The position numbers and the translations under genes are program-made. DNA of 64,000 nucleotides from JAKAVN01 sp963796565. GTDB taxonomy: Bacteria; Desulfobacterota; Binatia; Binatales; Binataceae. Positions 17,710 to 26,659 of the stretch are shown piece by piece (position 1 is the first letter of the stretch; each line of letters starts with the position of its first letter). The DNA is taken from positions 248,001 to 312,000 of the forward strand of contig CAWCMA010000003.1 in the NCBI GenBank assembly GCA_963796565.1, read 5' to 3'. A model generated the notes under the pieces. It worked only from the letters and a program-made list of their open reading frames with translations. It made no database searches and was not told the origin of the DNA.

Positions 17710-19032
17710 CTACGCCTGTGCGTCCGAGGGCGCCTCGCTGGCCGCGTCCTCGGTCTCCGACTGCGCGCGTTCGAGCAACGCGTCCAGCGTTTTCTCGCGC
17801 CGCATCGACTGCTTGAGCAGCGCGCGACTCTCCTCGCTGCGGTAGTGCTCGGCCACGTGGTCGCGCTCGCGTCCGGAGCTGCGCGTCACGATGTGCGCGA
17901 CCCGCGCCGCCAGTTCGTCGTCGCTCACCTCGATCTTTTCCTGCTCGGCGATGGCGTCGACGATGAGCGAGCTCAGCGCACGCTTGTGCGCCCGCGTGCG
18001 AATTTCGTCCGCGCTGTTGCGCACCCGCTCGGCTGCGGCCTCGCGCGGCATCCCAGCTCCCACCAGCGCCCCCGCCATCTCGGATTCCATCAGCTCGCGC
18101 TCGCGATCGTCGAGCGACTGCGGCACTTCGACCGGGTTGCGCTCGATGATGAGGTCGAGCAGCCCCTGGCGCGCCCGCATGTCCGCCTCCTCGTGCGCGC
18201 GCTGCACCAATTGCTCGCGCACCTTGGCGCGCAACTCGTCGAGCGACGCGACGTCGCCCAGGTCCTTGGCGAATTCGTCGTCGAGCGCCGGCACCACCTT
18301 GGTGTAGATTTCCTTGACCGTCGCGCGCCACTCCACGGTCTTTCCGGCGAGGTCCTTCTCGGCATAGTCGGCCGCGTAGCTGCGCGTTGCCTGCGCCGGA
18401 TGGCCGACTTCGGCCCCGGTCAGCACCTCGTCGAGCCCATGGGCGAGGCGCTCGGAGGAAACTTCGAGGATGCGCTGATTTATCTTGGCCCCCTCGAGCG
18501 GCTGGTCGTCGGCGAAGCCCTCGATCTCCGCCAGCACCAGGTCGCCGCGCTCGACCCGGGTGCGGTCCTCCACTTTCTTGAGCGTGGCCGAGCGCTCGCG
18601 CAGGTCCTCGAGCGTCTTTTGCACCTCGTCGTCGGTGACCTCGACCTGCGGCCGCGGCACGCGCAGGCCCTGGTAATCGCGCACCACTATCTCGGGGCGC
18701 AGATCGAAGGTCGCGCTGAAGCGCAGCGTCTTGGCGAGGTCGCTTTCCTCGGTGACGATTTCCGGCGGCAGGAGCGGCGTCAGGTTCTGCTCCTCCAGCG
18801 CCTTGTCGGTATATTCCTTGATCAGCTTCTGCACGATCTCGCCGCGGACCCGGTCGCCGAACAGGCGCTCGAGCATCGTGCGCGGAGCGTGGCCGGGGCG
18901 GAAGCCCTTGAGCACCACGTTGCGGCGCAGATCGTTGTAGGCGCGGTCGAGCTCGGTCTTGATCTCGGCCGGTTCGAGTTCGATGGTAAGTTTGCGCCGA
19001 AGCGCCGAAGGGTTCTCAAGATTGACATTCAT
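17710..19032 (-). CDS. tig: Trigger factor, ribosome-associated chaperone
   Basis: Protein of 440 residues, standard length. The ribosome-docking loop is visible as GFRPGHAPRTMLERLFG near residue 43 (family motif GFRxGxxP). The middle FKBP-type isomerase domain includes RGDLVLAEIEGFADDQPLEG and the C-terminal domain is helical with an Ala/Glu-rich tail. It binds nascent chains at the ribosome exit and assists folding. It heads the tig-clpP-clpX-lon series, the usual order in bacteria. Confidence 0.96.
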   Translation of the reverse strand: MNVNLENPSALRRKLTIELEPAEIKTELDRAYNDLRRNVVLKGFRPGHAPRTMLERLFGDRVRGEIVQKLIKEYTDKALEEQNLTPLLPPEIVTEESDLAKTLRFSATFDLRPEIVVRDYQGLRVPRPQVEVTDDEVQKTLEDLRERSATLKKVEDRTRVERGDLVLAEIEGFADDQPLEGAKINQRILEVSSERLAHGLDEVLTGAEVGHPAQATRSYAADYAEKDLAGKTVEWRATVKEIYTKVVPALDDEFAKDLGDVASLDELRAKVREQLVQRAHEEADMRARQGLLDLIIERNPVEVPQSLDDRERELMESEMAGALVGAGMPREAAAERVRNSADEIRTRAHKRALSSLIVDAIAEQEKIEVSDDELAARVAHIVTRSSGRERDHVAEHYRSEESRALLKQSMRREKTLDALLERAQSETEDAASEAPSDAQA

Positions 19033-19443
19033 AGTTGGTGTCGGAACGTTTAACTAAACACATGCCGCACGGCACAATCAATCGGGCAGCCACAGAAAGC
19101 TGTGGCAAGATGGGCCACTTGAGACCCGCCCGCAAGGCGTGGGCTGATTTTCGCCGTCAGCGCGCGATTGTTCGCCATCGTCGCGCGGTGATGGCTGGGC
19201 GCGGTGGAGATTTTACCTGCGCCGCAACAATTCTGCATCCGCGGCGACAATTGACGACAATTTAGTACGATCTGAGAACATCGCGGCTGGACATAAAGCC
19301 AGAGAATCCCTAAGCTTTGCCGGTTGATCCAAGTAACTCAGCGCCGTAGACTGCTGCTCCTCGGAAAAACAGCCATCCGCGGTCGATCTTTATAAACCGG
19401 AGCGGCGGCGTCAAAGCGTCAATTTCAGGAGATCCAGACTCAG
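19033..19443. promoter_or_regulatory. Divergent intergenic region between tig and hppA
   Basis: A 411-base gap between genes transcribed away from each other, so promoters for both must lie here. A TTGACG box at 19251 lies in a locally AT-richer tract (CAATTGACGACAATTTAGTA) but without a good -10 at the right distance. AGGAGATCC lies 12-18 bases before the hppA start. No gene or stable RNA fold was recognised. Confidence 0.4.
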
Positions 19444-21720
19444 ATGAGCGAAGCTAATATTGTTCTGCCGCACCTCACCAGCAATCAGTTGGTGATCCTG
19501 TGGGCGGTGCTGGCCTCTGCGCTAGTCGCACTGCTTTACGGCTGGTCGCTGGCGCGGACCGTGCTCGCCGCCGACCCCGGCGCCAAGTCCATGACCGATG
19601 TCGCCGACGCGGTCGAGGAAGGCGCGATGGCCTACATGAAGCGCCAGGTCAAAACCATGATCTGGTTCGTGATCGTGATCGCGCTGGCGCTGTTCTTCAT
19701 GTACCGCCACGTTTACCCGGACAACCTGACCCTCGCGTTCGGAATCGCGGTCGCCTTCCTGATGGGCGTCAGCGCCTCCTACGGCGCCGGCCTGGTCGGG
19801 ATGAAACTGGCGGTCAAGGGCAACGTGCGCAGCGCCAATGCCGCGCTCACCAGCTTCAAGGACGCGATGGAGATCGCGTTCAAGGCCGGCGGCGTCTCGG
19901 GCATGTTCACGGTCGGCTTCGGCCTGCTCGGCGCGACCATCATTTTCCTGTACTTCCAGGAAAACGCGATGAAGGTGCTGATCGGGTTCGGCTTCGGCGG
20001 CTCGCTGGCCGCGCTCTTCATGCGCGTGGGCGGCGGTATCTATACCAAGGCGGCCGACGTCGGCGGCGACCTGGTCGGCAAGGTCGAGGCCGGCATCCCT
20101 GAGGACGACCCGCGCAACGCCGCCACTATCGCGGACAACGTTGGCGACAACGTCGGCGATTGTGCCGGGATGGCGGCCGACGTGTTCGAGTCCTACGAAG
20201 TTACCCTGGTCGCGGCGATTATCCTGGCGGCCTACGCGCTCAGCGAGAAGGATTTCACCGACCTGTACGGCGCGATGGCCGGCGCCTTCGCGATGAAGCT
20301 CATCATTTTCGCGCTCATCCTGCGCGCGGTCGGGGTGTTCTCCTCGATCCTCGGCATCGTCGCCGTGCGCGTGCCGCCGGGCAAGATGCTTGACCCGATG
20401 CGTCCGATTAACATCGGCTATATGACTTCGGCCATCGCGTCGGTAATCGGCTTTTTCATCGTCAACTGGCTCTACCTTGCCGACCCGAAGACCGGCGCGA
20501 CCGACTGGCGCTTCGCCTGGTGCGCCACGCTCGGCATCATTCTCGCCGTCGTCACCCTGTGGCTGACCAACTATTTCACCCATCCCGATCGCGGCCCGGT
20601 CACCGAGACCGCCTACGCGGCGCGCACCGGCCCGGCGACGCTCATCCTGTCCGGCATGGCCGAGGGGCTGGAATCCTCGGTCTGGGCGCTGGTGGTTATC
20701 GTGCTGTGCATCATCGGGGCGATGGTCATCTTCCACGGCTCGCTGGCGCTGCAGTTCTACGGCATCGCGCTCACCGGACTGGGGTTGCTGACCACCACCG
20801 GCTTCATCCTTGCGATGGACACCTACGGACCGATCACCGACAACGCGCACGGCATCTTCGAGATGGGCGGTATCCATCAGGAAGAGGCCTCGCGCACGCT
20901 GTCGTGGATGGACGCGATCGGTAACACCACCAAGGCCCTCACCAAGGGCTTGGCGATCGCGACCGCGGTCATCGCGGCGATCGCGCTGTTCCGCTCCTTC
21001 ATCGACGAGTCCCACATCGGGCTCATCGGCGTGCAGGTCAATATGCCGACCGTGTTCGTCGGCCTGATGATCGGCGGCGCGGTGCCGTTCCTGTTCAGCT
21101 CGTTTGCGATCAAGGCGGTGAGCCGCGCGGCCTATCAGGTGGTCTTCGAGGTGCGCCGCCAGTTCCGCGAGCATCCGGGAATCATGGAATACAAGGAGAA
21201 GCCCGACTACGCGCGTTGCGTCGATATCGTCACCGCGAGCGCGCAGAAGGAGTTGCTCGGTCCCGGCATCCTGGCCGTGTTTGCGCCTCTGATGGTCGGA
21301 TTCGGACTTGACGCGGGTGCGCTCGGCGGATTTCTCGCCGGCACCATCGTGACCGGACAACTGCTCGCGGTCTTCATGGCTAACGCTGGCGCCAACTGGG
21401 ACAACGCCAAGAAGAAGGTCGAGGACGGCTTCCTTGGCGGCAAGGGCACCGAGATCCACAAGGCGACCGTGGTGGGCGATACCGTCGGCGATCCCTTCAA
21501 GGACACCGCCGGCCCGGCGCTTAACCCGATGATCAAGGTGATGAACCTGGTCGGTATCCTCGCCGCGCCGTTCACCGCAATCGAGATCTCGTTCAGTTGG
21601 ACCCGTGTCGCCGTGACCGCGTTCTCGGTCCTGATGCTGGCGCTCGCGGTCGCGCTCTCCAAGCGCGGATCGATCGCGGAAGAGCAGGGCCAGGCGGGCC
21701 AGGACAAGGTGGCCGCGTAG
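19444..21720 (+). CDS. hppA: Membrane-bound H+-translocating pyrophosphatase, K+-independent type
   Basis: Protein of 758 residues with about 16 membrane segments. It hydrolyses pyrophosphate and pumps ions across the membrane. Signature motifs: DVGGDLVGKVEAGIPEDDPR (pyrophosphate-binding loop), DNVGDNVGDCAGMAADVFE, and the C-terminal GDTVGDPFKDTAGPALN. In the K+-site segment the sequence is GNTTKALTKG. In this family Lys at that position marks K+-independent enzymes and Ala marks K+-dependent ones, so K+-independent proton pumping is predicted. A single gene with its own terminator downstream. Confidence 0.97.
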   Translation: MSEANIVLPHLTSNQLVILWAVLASALVALLYGWSLARTVLAADPGAKSMTDVADAVEEGAMAYMKRQVKTMIWFVIVIALALFFMYRHVYPDNLTLAFGIAVAFLMGVSASYGAGLVGMKLAVKGNVRSANAALTSFKDAMEIAFKAGGVSGMFTVGFGLLGATIIFLYFQENAMKVLIGFGFGGSLAALFMRVGGGIYTKAADVGGDLVGKVEAGIPEDDPRNAATIADNVGDNVGDCAGMAADVFESYEVTLVAAIILAAYALSEKDFTDLYGAMAGAFAMKLIIFALILRAVGVFSSILGIVAVRVPPGKMLDPMRPINIGYMTSAIASVIGFFIVNWLYLADPKTGATDWRFAWCATLGIILAVVTLWLTNYFTHPDRGPVTETAYAARTGPATLILSGMAEGLESSVWALVVIVLCIIGAMVIFHGSLALQFYGIALTGLGLLTTTGFILAMDTYGPITDNAHGIFEMGGIHQEEASRTLSWMDAIGNTTKALTKGLAIATAVIAAIALFRSFIDESHIGLIGVQVNMPTVFVGLMIGGAVPFLFSSFAIKAVSRAAYQVVFEVRRQFREHPGIMEYKEKPDYARCVDIVTASAQKELLGPGILAVFAPLMVGFGLDAGALGGFLAGTIVTGQLLAVFMANAGANWDNAKKKVEDGFLGGKGTEIHKATVVGDTVGDPFKDTAGPALNPMIKVMNLVGILAAPFTAIEISFSWTRVAVTAFSVLMLALAVALSKRGSIAEEQGQAGQDKVAA

Positions 21721-21746
21721 CTCGGCGGCCGCTCTCGTAACGATAA

Positions 21747-21785
21747 GAAAAGGGCCGGGCGTCATCGGCGTCCGGCCCTTTTTCA
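21747..21785 (+). terminator. Rho-independent terminator after hppA
   Basis: AGGGCCGG pairs with CCGGCCCT across a 13-base loop (arms 21751-21758 and 21772-21779), flanked by an A run before and a T run after. It sits 30 bases beyond the hppA stop, so it most likely ends that transcript. Confidence 0.9.
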
Positions 21786-21907
21786 TTTTTCACTTTTCAT
21801 CTTTCACCGATCCTTGGCGCGCGCTCCGCTGTCGACGCTCACGCCGCCGCCGCGCGTTTTGCGCCGGTCGCGCGGCCAGCTAGATTAGGCCGAGAGCGTG
21901 TAACACC

Positions 21908-22390
21908 ATGTCCAGAATAAATCCCGGACCCTTCGAACCGTTCGTCTACTTCGCCCAGACTCGCCCGTTCTATCGGCTAGTCGGGGTCGGCGGTTTCGCG
22001 CTTTTCACGATCCTCGCGCTGCGCGAGGCGGCGCTTAATGGCGGCGCGCTTGCGTTCTTCGTTCTCGCCGGGCTGTTCGCGGTCAACTGGCTCGATATGA
22101 GCCTCGCGATGTGCCGTCGATGCCGGCATTACGCGACCTGGCACTGCGGTGGGCAGGCGGTGCTCGTATCCAAGCTCTTCGCGCCCAGGCCTGCAGGCTT
22201 GGGCGACGCCCGTATGGCGTTCCATCTGATGCTCACCGCCGCCTTCCTTCTATATGGACTCTTCTGGCTGTGGCACTCGATCGCCCTCGGGATCATATTC
22301 ACGCTGTGGATCCCGCTGGCCGCGGTGAGCGCCGCCGCGCCTGGCGGATTTTCCTGGCGCAAGGCCGGCCCGGTTTCGAAGGCCGCCTGA
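21908..22390 (+). CDS. Hypothetical membrane protein with Cys-rich loop
   Basis: Protein of 160 residues with four likely membrane segments: around VGVGGFALFTILALREA, ALAFFVLAGLFAVNWL, MLTAAFLLYGLFWLWH and IIFTLWIPLAAVSAA. Between the second and third lies CRRCRHYATWHCGGQ, with Cys/His spacing that could bind a metal. No family name is recognised. Codon use matches the neighbours. It stands alone after the hppA terminator, with no ribosome site better than weak. Confidence 0.6.
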   Translation: MSRINPGPFEPFVYFAQTRPFYRLVGVGGFALFTILALREAALNGGALAFFVLAGLFAVNWLDMSLAMCRRCRHYATWHCGGQAVLVSKLFAPRPAGLGDARMAFHLMLTAAFLLYGLFWLWHSIALGIIFTLWIPLAAVSAAAPGGFSWRKAGPVSKAA

Positions 22391-22527
22391 ACGCCGCCCT
22401 TGCCGGGGAATAATTGACCTTCAGCTATGGCCGCGACTTGAGGATCTGGGTTTCGGCCGGCGTATTGACCGGGATAATTCTGAATCCGGCGGTCGAGCAT
22501 CGAGTCGAGATACTGAGCTGGGCGGAG

Positions 22528-23097
22528 TCATCCATGCAGCTCCAGCTTGGATCGAAGAGCGTTGATTTCTTCGCCGATCGCTCCTCTTCTTTGCTCGACT
22601 CTCAGCAGAGCGCCTCTGGCTTGCTCCAGCACACCAAGCTGTAGTTGGTAATGTCTTCGAGAGATCTGGAGCTTCAGCCGCGCGTCAAGTTGCCTTTCGC
22701 GCAGCGCCTCCAGTTTTGCAGTTGCGGTCAAAAAAATCTCGGTCCAGACTTCGGCCAAGACTCCCGCGGCATCGCTGGTGAGCAAGAGATCGACATCAGC
22801 CTCGAGCGTCTTCAGGCCGCTGGTTACCGAGCGGTCCTCATCCTCCGCCGACGTTTCCGAAATCCAGGCGGAATAGGTTGCTTCGTCGGCCAGTTGCACT
22901 TGCATCTTCCATTCCAGTAGTTCGTGGCTGACTCTTTGCTGAGCCTTCTCGAGTTGCTCGACTCTCGCCGCCAACTTCCCCTTAGAGGCCTCGAGCTTGA
23001 GGCGTGAAAAGCAGTCGCGGCTCTCATCGCACGGGTAGAAAAGCCTATAGGCACTGTTGGAAGGGCAATCTCTCCTATCTTTCGAGCTTTGTTCCAT
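22528..23097 (-). CDS. Hypothetical coiled-coil protein
   Basis: Protein of 189 residues dominated by heptad-like helices: GKLAARVEQLEKAQQRVSHE near residue 40 and LEALRERQLDARLKLQISRR near residue 130. Two Cys lie in the N-terminal 30 residues. No known domain, signal peptide or operon partner is evident. Base composition is lower in GC than the flanking genes. It could be an orphan acquired gene or a chance long frame; the regular heptads favour a real protein, weakly. Confidence 0.4.
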   Translation of the reverse strand: MEQSSKDRRDCPSNSAYRLFYPCDESRDCFSRLKLEASKGKLAARVEQLEKAQQRVSHELLEWKMQVQLADEATYSAWISETSAEDEDRSVTSGLKTLEADVDLLLTSDAAGVLAEVWTEIFLTATAKLEALRERQLDARLKLQISRRHYQLQLGVLEQARGALLRVEQRRGAIGEEINALRSKLELHG

Positions 23098-23321
23098 GGC
23101 GCTGACTCCCGTTCACTTCACGTGGGTCCGATTTATGAGAGCTTTTCGGGCTTTAGCCGCTCCGGCACAACCGGTTCGGTCGGTCGTCCGTCACGCTTCT
23201 CGAAGGGTAGGGCGGCGGAGTTGCCTCGTCCGTTATCCGGCGGCGAGGAAGTGCCGAGCGAAACTCTGACACCACCGAACTACTCGGGCGGCCGTTCGGA
23301 GACTATCTCGCGCGGAGAAAA

Positions 23322-23666
23322 CTAATGGGCGTCGTCGGGCGTGGGCGGCGGGATTCGGCGGTGAACCGGAAGGTAGCCAAGCGGCCAATCCCACGCCCGC
23401 ACCCGCTGGATTCGCGGACGCTGGGGTCTAGTTCTCGGCGGGAAATCGCTCGATTCGAGGGCGCTATGCGCCGAGACGGTCGGGCTTTGGCCGTTTACTT
23501 CTTCGAAAGCGTACCGGGTGAGCTTTTGGTGCCTCACCTCGACTTGCGGGCGGGAACGTAGAGTCGTGTCCGCGAGCGGCCGGGCAACCTTAGCAACGGT
23601 GAACAGGCAAAAGCATGCCGCCAGTAGCATCACGCACTTGCCAAATGTCTGCCCTTTTTTGAGCAT
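23322..23666 (-). CDS. Small hypothetical protein with N-terminal signal/anchor
   Basis: About 114 residues from the internal ATG (MLKKGQTFGKCVMLLAACFC). A basic start followed by about 18 hydrophobic residues looks like a signal peptide or single membrane anchor; the remainder is basic and Pro/Arg-rich (TRPQRPRIQRVRAWDWPLGY). No family is recognised. Whether it is translated is doubtful, since there is no clear ribosome site. Confidence 0.3.
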   Translation of the reverse strand: MLKKGQTFGKCVMLLAACFCLFTVAKVARPLADTTLRSRPQVEVRHQKLTRYAFEEVNGQSPTVSAHSALESSDFPPRTRPQRPRIQRVRAWDWPLGYLPVHRRIPPPTPDDAH

Positions 23667-23818
23667 CCCCGAACTCACCACGCTCGACTCGATAGACGAA
23701 CTGCCATCGCTGTCTATTCAATCCGGCTCACTTATGTCTTATTCGGAACTGTGCCGCCGGTGGCTGCCGACGCCACAAACACGGACGGCCGGATGGTCGC
23801 CACAAGCCGAGGACACCG

Positions 23819-24691
23819 ATGGAAATCGCCTGGATTGGAACCGGAATCATGGGCGCGCCGATGGCGCGCAATCTGATGCGCGCGGGCCATCGCCTACGCC
23901 TGCATAACCGCACCGCCAAAAGAGCCGTGGCGCTCGCCGCCGAAGGCTCCGAAGTCACCGTCGCGGCCGACCCGGCCGCGGCCGTCGGCGGGGCCGAGAC
24001 GGTATTCATCATGGTGCCCGACACGCCCGATGTCGAAAGCGTGGTGGCGAGGATCGTACCGGCGCTGCACCAGGGACAAACGGTTATCGACATGAGCACC
24101 GTAGCACCGGCGGCCGAGCGCGCGATCGCCGAGCGCCTGGCGAAGGCCGGTGTCGACTACCTCGACGCTCCCGTCTCGGGCGGCGAGAGCGGGGCTATCG
24201 ACGGCACGCTCACAATCATGGTGGGCGGTGCCGAGTCCGCCTATAAGCGTGCGCTCCCGTTATTCGAGAAGCTCGGCCGGCGCGTCACTCACATGGGGCC
24301 GCCGGGCGCGGGCCAGATGACCAAGCTCGCCAACCAGGTCGCGGTCGCGCTGACGCTGGAGGCGGCGGCCGAGGCGTTGGCGCTGGCCGAGAGCGGCGGG
24401 ATGGATCGCGCGCGCGTGATCGAGGCAATTGGCGCGGGCGCGGCAGGCTCGTGGCAGCTCGCCAACCTGGGCCCCAAGATAATCGCGCATGATTGGCGTC
24501 CCGGCTTCTTCATCAAGCTCATCCGCAAGGACCTGCGCCTGGTCTCCGACGCCGCGCGCGAGGGCGGGCTGGCGCTGCCGGGCCTCGCGCTGATGCAATC
24601 GATGTTCAACGCGGCGGCCGCGTTCGGTCATGATCTCGATGGCACGCAGGCGGTGGCGGCCGCGCTCGACAGACTGGCCCGCCTGAAGTAG
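23819..24691 (+). CDS. NAD(P)-dependent beta-hydroxyacid dehydrogenase (GarR/HIBADH family)
   Basis: Protein of 290 residues, usual length. N-terminal Rossmann fold with GTGIMGAPMARNLMRAGH (residues 7-24), substrate-binding YLDAPVSGGESGA (about 117), catalytic Lys in MTKLANQV (about 169). The family includes tartronate semialdehyde reductase, 3-hydroxyisobutyrate dehydrogenase and succinic semialdehyde reductase; the exact substrate cannot be read from sequence. Next to a crotonase and a nitronate monooxygenase on the same strand, which hints at short-chain acid metabolism. Cytoplasmic. Confidence 0.9.
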   Translation: MEIAWIGTGIMGAPMARNLMRAGHRLRLHNRTAKRAVALAAEGSEVTVAADPAAAVGGAETVFIMVPDTPDVESVVARIVPALHQGQTVIDMSTVAPAAERAIAERLAKAGVDYLDAPVSGGESGAIDGTLTIMVGGAESAYKRALPLFEKLGRRVTHMGPPGAGQMTKLANQVAVALTLEAAAEALALAESGGMDRARVIEAIGAGAAGSWQLANLGPKIIAHDWRPGFFIKLIRKDLRLVSDAAREGGLALPGLALMQSMFNAAAAFGHDLDGTQAVAAALDRLARLK

Positions 24692-24769
24692 TACGGGAAC
24701 TGAATCATCGCCGCGCGCCGCCCACACTTTCGCGCAGGCTCGCTGCGCAAACCCATTTGGAGAATCACG

Positions 24770-25570
24770 ATGAGTACCGAACACCTGATCGCCGAGCGCC
24801 ATGACGGCGTGCTCGACCTGACCCTCAATCAGCCCGACAAGCTCAACGCGCTGAGCGACCAGATGATCGCCGGGCTGCTCGAAGAACTCGGCCGCGCGGC
24901 GCACGACCCGGAGGTGCGATGCATCGTGCTGAGCGGCGCGGGGCGCGGCTTCTGCTCGGGTGGCGACGTGAGCCGGATGCGCGATCGCAACGAGGGTGCG
25001 GTCGAGCAAACCGTCGAGCAGCGGATGGCCGGGCTGCGCCGCGCCGAGGAAGTGAGCCTGATGCTCCACGAATTGCCCAAGCCGACTATCGCGGCGATCA
25101 ACGGCGCGGCGGCCGGCGCCGGACTCAGCATCGCGCTCGCCTGCGACCTGCGGATTGCTGCCGACTCGGCGCGCCTCATCACCGCTTTCGCGCGCGTGGG
25201 ATTCTCCGGCGATTTCGGCGGCACCTGGCTGATGACGCGGCTGGTCGGCCCGGCGCGCGCCAAGGAATTCTATTTCCTCGCCGATCCGATCGATACCAAC
25301 CAGGCGCTCGCGCTGGGCTTGGTCAACCGCGTGGTGCCGGCGGCGTCCCTGATGGCCGAGACCGGCGCGCTGGCCAAACGAATCGCCTACGGCCCGGCGA
25401 TCGCCTACGGCTATATGAAGGCCAATATCAATGCCGCGCTCACCGCCGATTTTCGCACGCTGCTCGATCGCGAAGCGGTCGGCCAGACGCTCACCGGGCG
25501 GACCGAGGATCACCGGGAGGCGGTCAAGGCGTTCCTGGAAAAGCGTCAGCCCACGTTCAAAGGCCGCTAG
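24770..25570 (+). CDS. Enoyl-CoA hydratase/isomerase family protein
   Basis: Protein of 266 residues with the crotonase fold. Oxyanion-hole segments are GAGRGFCSGGDVSRMRD (about 51-67) and INGAAAGAGLSIALACDLRI (about 108-127). In the second catalytic position, where true hydratases have Glu, the sequence is FSGDFGGTWLMTRLVG, an Asp as in PaaG-like isomerases. So isomerase rather than hydratase activity is favoured. The nitronate monooxygenase gene begins 16 bases downstream, so the two are probably co-transcribed. Confidence 0.9.
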   Translation: MSTEHLIAERHDGVLDLTLNQPDKLNALSDQMIAGLLEELGRAAHDPEVRCIVLSGAGRGFCSGGDVSRMRDRNEGAVEQTVEQRMAGLRRAEEVSLMLHELPKPTIAAINGAAAGAGLSIALACDLRIAADSARLITAFARVGFSGDFGGTWLMTRLVGPARAKEFYFLADPIDTNQALALGLVNRVVPAASLMAETGALAKRIAYGPAIAYGYMKANINAALTADFRTLLDREAVGQTLTGRTEDHREAVKAFLEKRQPTFKGR

Positions 25571-25586
25571 GGGAGGCGCGCGCGAC

Positions 25587-26597
25587 GTGTGGAAGACCAG
25601 GTTCTGCGAGTTGTTCGGCATCGAGTTGCCGATCATGCTGGCCGGGATGGGCACGATCGCGCTCGCCGACCTCGCCGCCGCGGTCTCCGAGGCCGGCGGG
25701 ATGGGCACGGTGGCGCTGGTCGGTTTCACCCCCGAGGGAATTCATAACGAGATCGCCGCCGCACGCCGGCTGACCAAAAAGCCGCTCGCTTGCAACCTGC
25801 TGATTCCTTTTCTTCAGCCGGGCGTGGCCGAGGCCGTCGCGGCGACGCCGGTCGATGCAGTGACGCTCTTTTGGGGCGTTCCAGCCGAGCACGTTGCGCG
25901 CTTCAAGCACGCTGGCAAAAAAGTCATCTGGCAGTGCGGATCCGCTGAAGAAGCGGCGGAGGCCAAGAGCGCCGGTGCCGACATGATTATCGCGCAAGGA
26001 GTCGAGGCCGGCGGCCACGTGCGCGGACTCATCCCGACGCTGGTCCTGGTGCCGCAGGTGCGCGACGCGATCGGCGACCTGCCGATGCTTGCGGCGGGTG
26101 GCTTGGCCGACGGCCGCGGGCTCGCGGCGGTGCTCGCGCTGGGCGCCGACGGTGCGGTTTTCGGCACCCGAATGCTGGCGTCGCGCGAATCGGCCGCTCA
26201 TCCTTACTACAAGGATCGCATCGTGAGCGCGCGAGCCGAAGATACCGTTCACACCAAGCTGCACGACATGGGATGGCCCGACGCGGCGCATCGCGTGCTG
26301 CGCACCGCCGTTTACGAAGAGTGGGAGAGGGCGGGCCGGCCCGAGAGCGGCAAGCGTCCGGGCGAGGGCAAGGTGGTGGGCACGCTCAAGCACGCCGGGA
26401 TGGCGATGCCGCCGCTGGTGAAATACACGGTAATGCCGCCGGCCGAATATCTCGAGGGCGAACTCGACGAGTTCGCGTTCTATGCCGGGACGTCGTGTGC
26501 GCTGGTCAAGGACATCGCGCCCGCGGGCGAGATCGTGCGGCGGATAGCGGCCGAGGCGCGCGAGGTCATCGGCCAGCGCCTCGCGCGACTGCCGTAG
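25587..26597 (+). CDS. Nitronate monooxygenase (2-nitropropane dioxygenase family)
   Basis: Protein of 336 residues from GTG at 25587, chosen because GGGGAGG lies about 10 bases upstream; the longer open frame starts inside the crotonase gene. FMN TIM barrel: LPIMLAGMGTIALADLAAAV (phosphate-site start), GADMIIAQGVEAGGHVRG with the catalytic His in AGGH, LPMLAAGGLADGRGLAAVLA and GADGAVFGTRML. It oxidises alkyl nitronates, or acts on related substrates in beta-oxidation contexts. It sits between a crotonase and a class III cyclase. Confidence 0.9.
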   Translation: MWKTRFCELFGIELPIMLAGMGTIALADLAAAVSEAGGMGTVALVGFTPEGIHNEIAAARRLTKKPLACNLLIPFLQPGVAEAVAATPVDAVTLFWGVPAEHVARFKHAGKKVIWQCGSAEEAAEAKSAGADMIIAQGVEAGGHVRGLIPTLVLVPQVRDAIGDLPMLAAGGLADGRGLAAVLALGADGAVFGTRMLASRESAAHPYYKDRIVSARAEDTVHTKLHDMGWPDAAHRVLRTAVYEEWERAGRPESGKRPGEGKVVGTLKHAGMAMPPLVKYTVMPPAEYLEGELDEFAFYAGTSCALVKDIAPAGEIVRRIAAEAREVIGQRLARLP

Positions 26598-26659
26598 CGC
26601 TTTTTTCGCCGCGCGTCACCCGAGCCCTTGGTTGGCTGCGGACGGGAGGCGTAACAGAG

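Noticed and set aside
19522..21786. 754-codon open frame on the minus strand opposite hppA
   Set aside because: Product is rich in His, Arg, Asp and Gly with no family signature; it is the antisense shadow of a highly conserved GC-rich gene.
22129..22500. Minus-strand frame overlapping the membrane-protein gene
   Set aside because: No signature; composition typical of a shadow frame.
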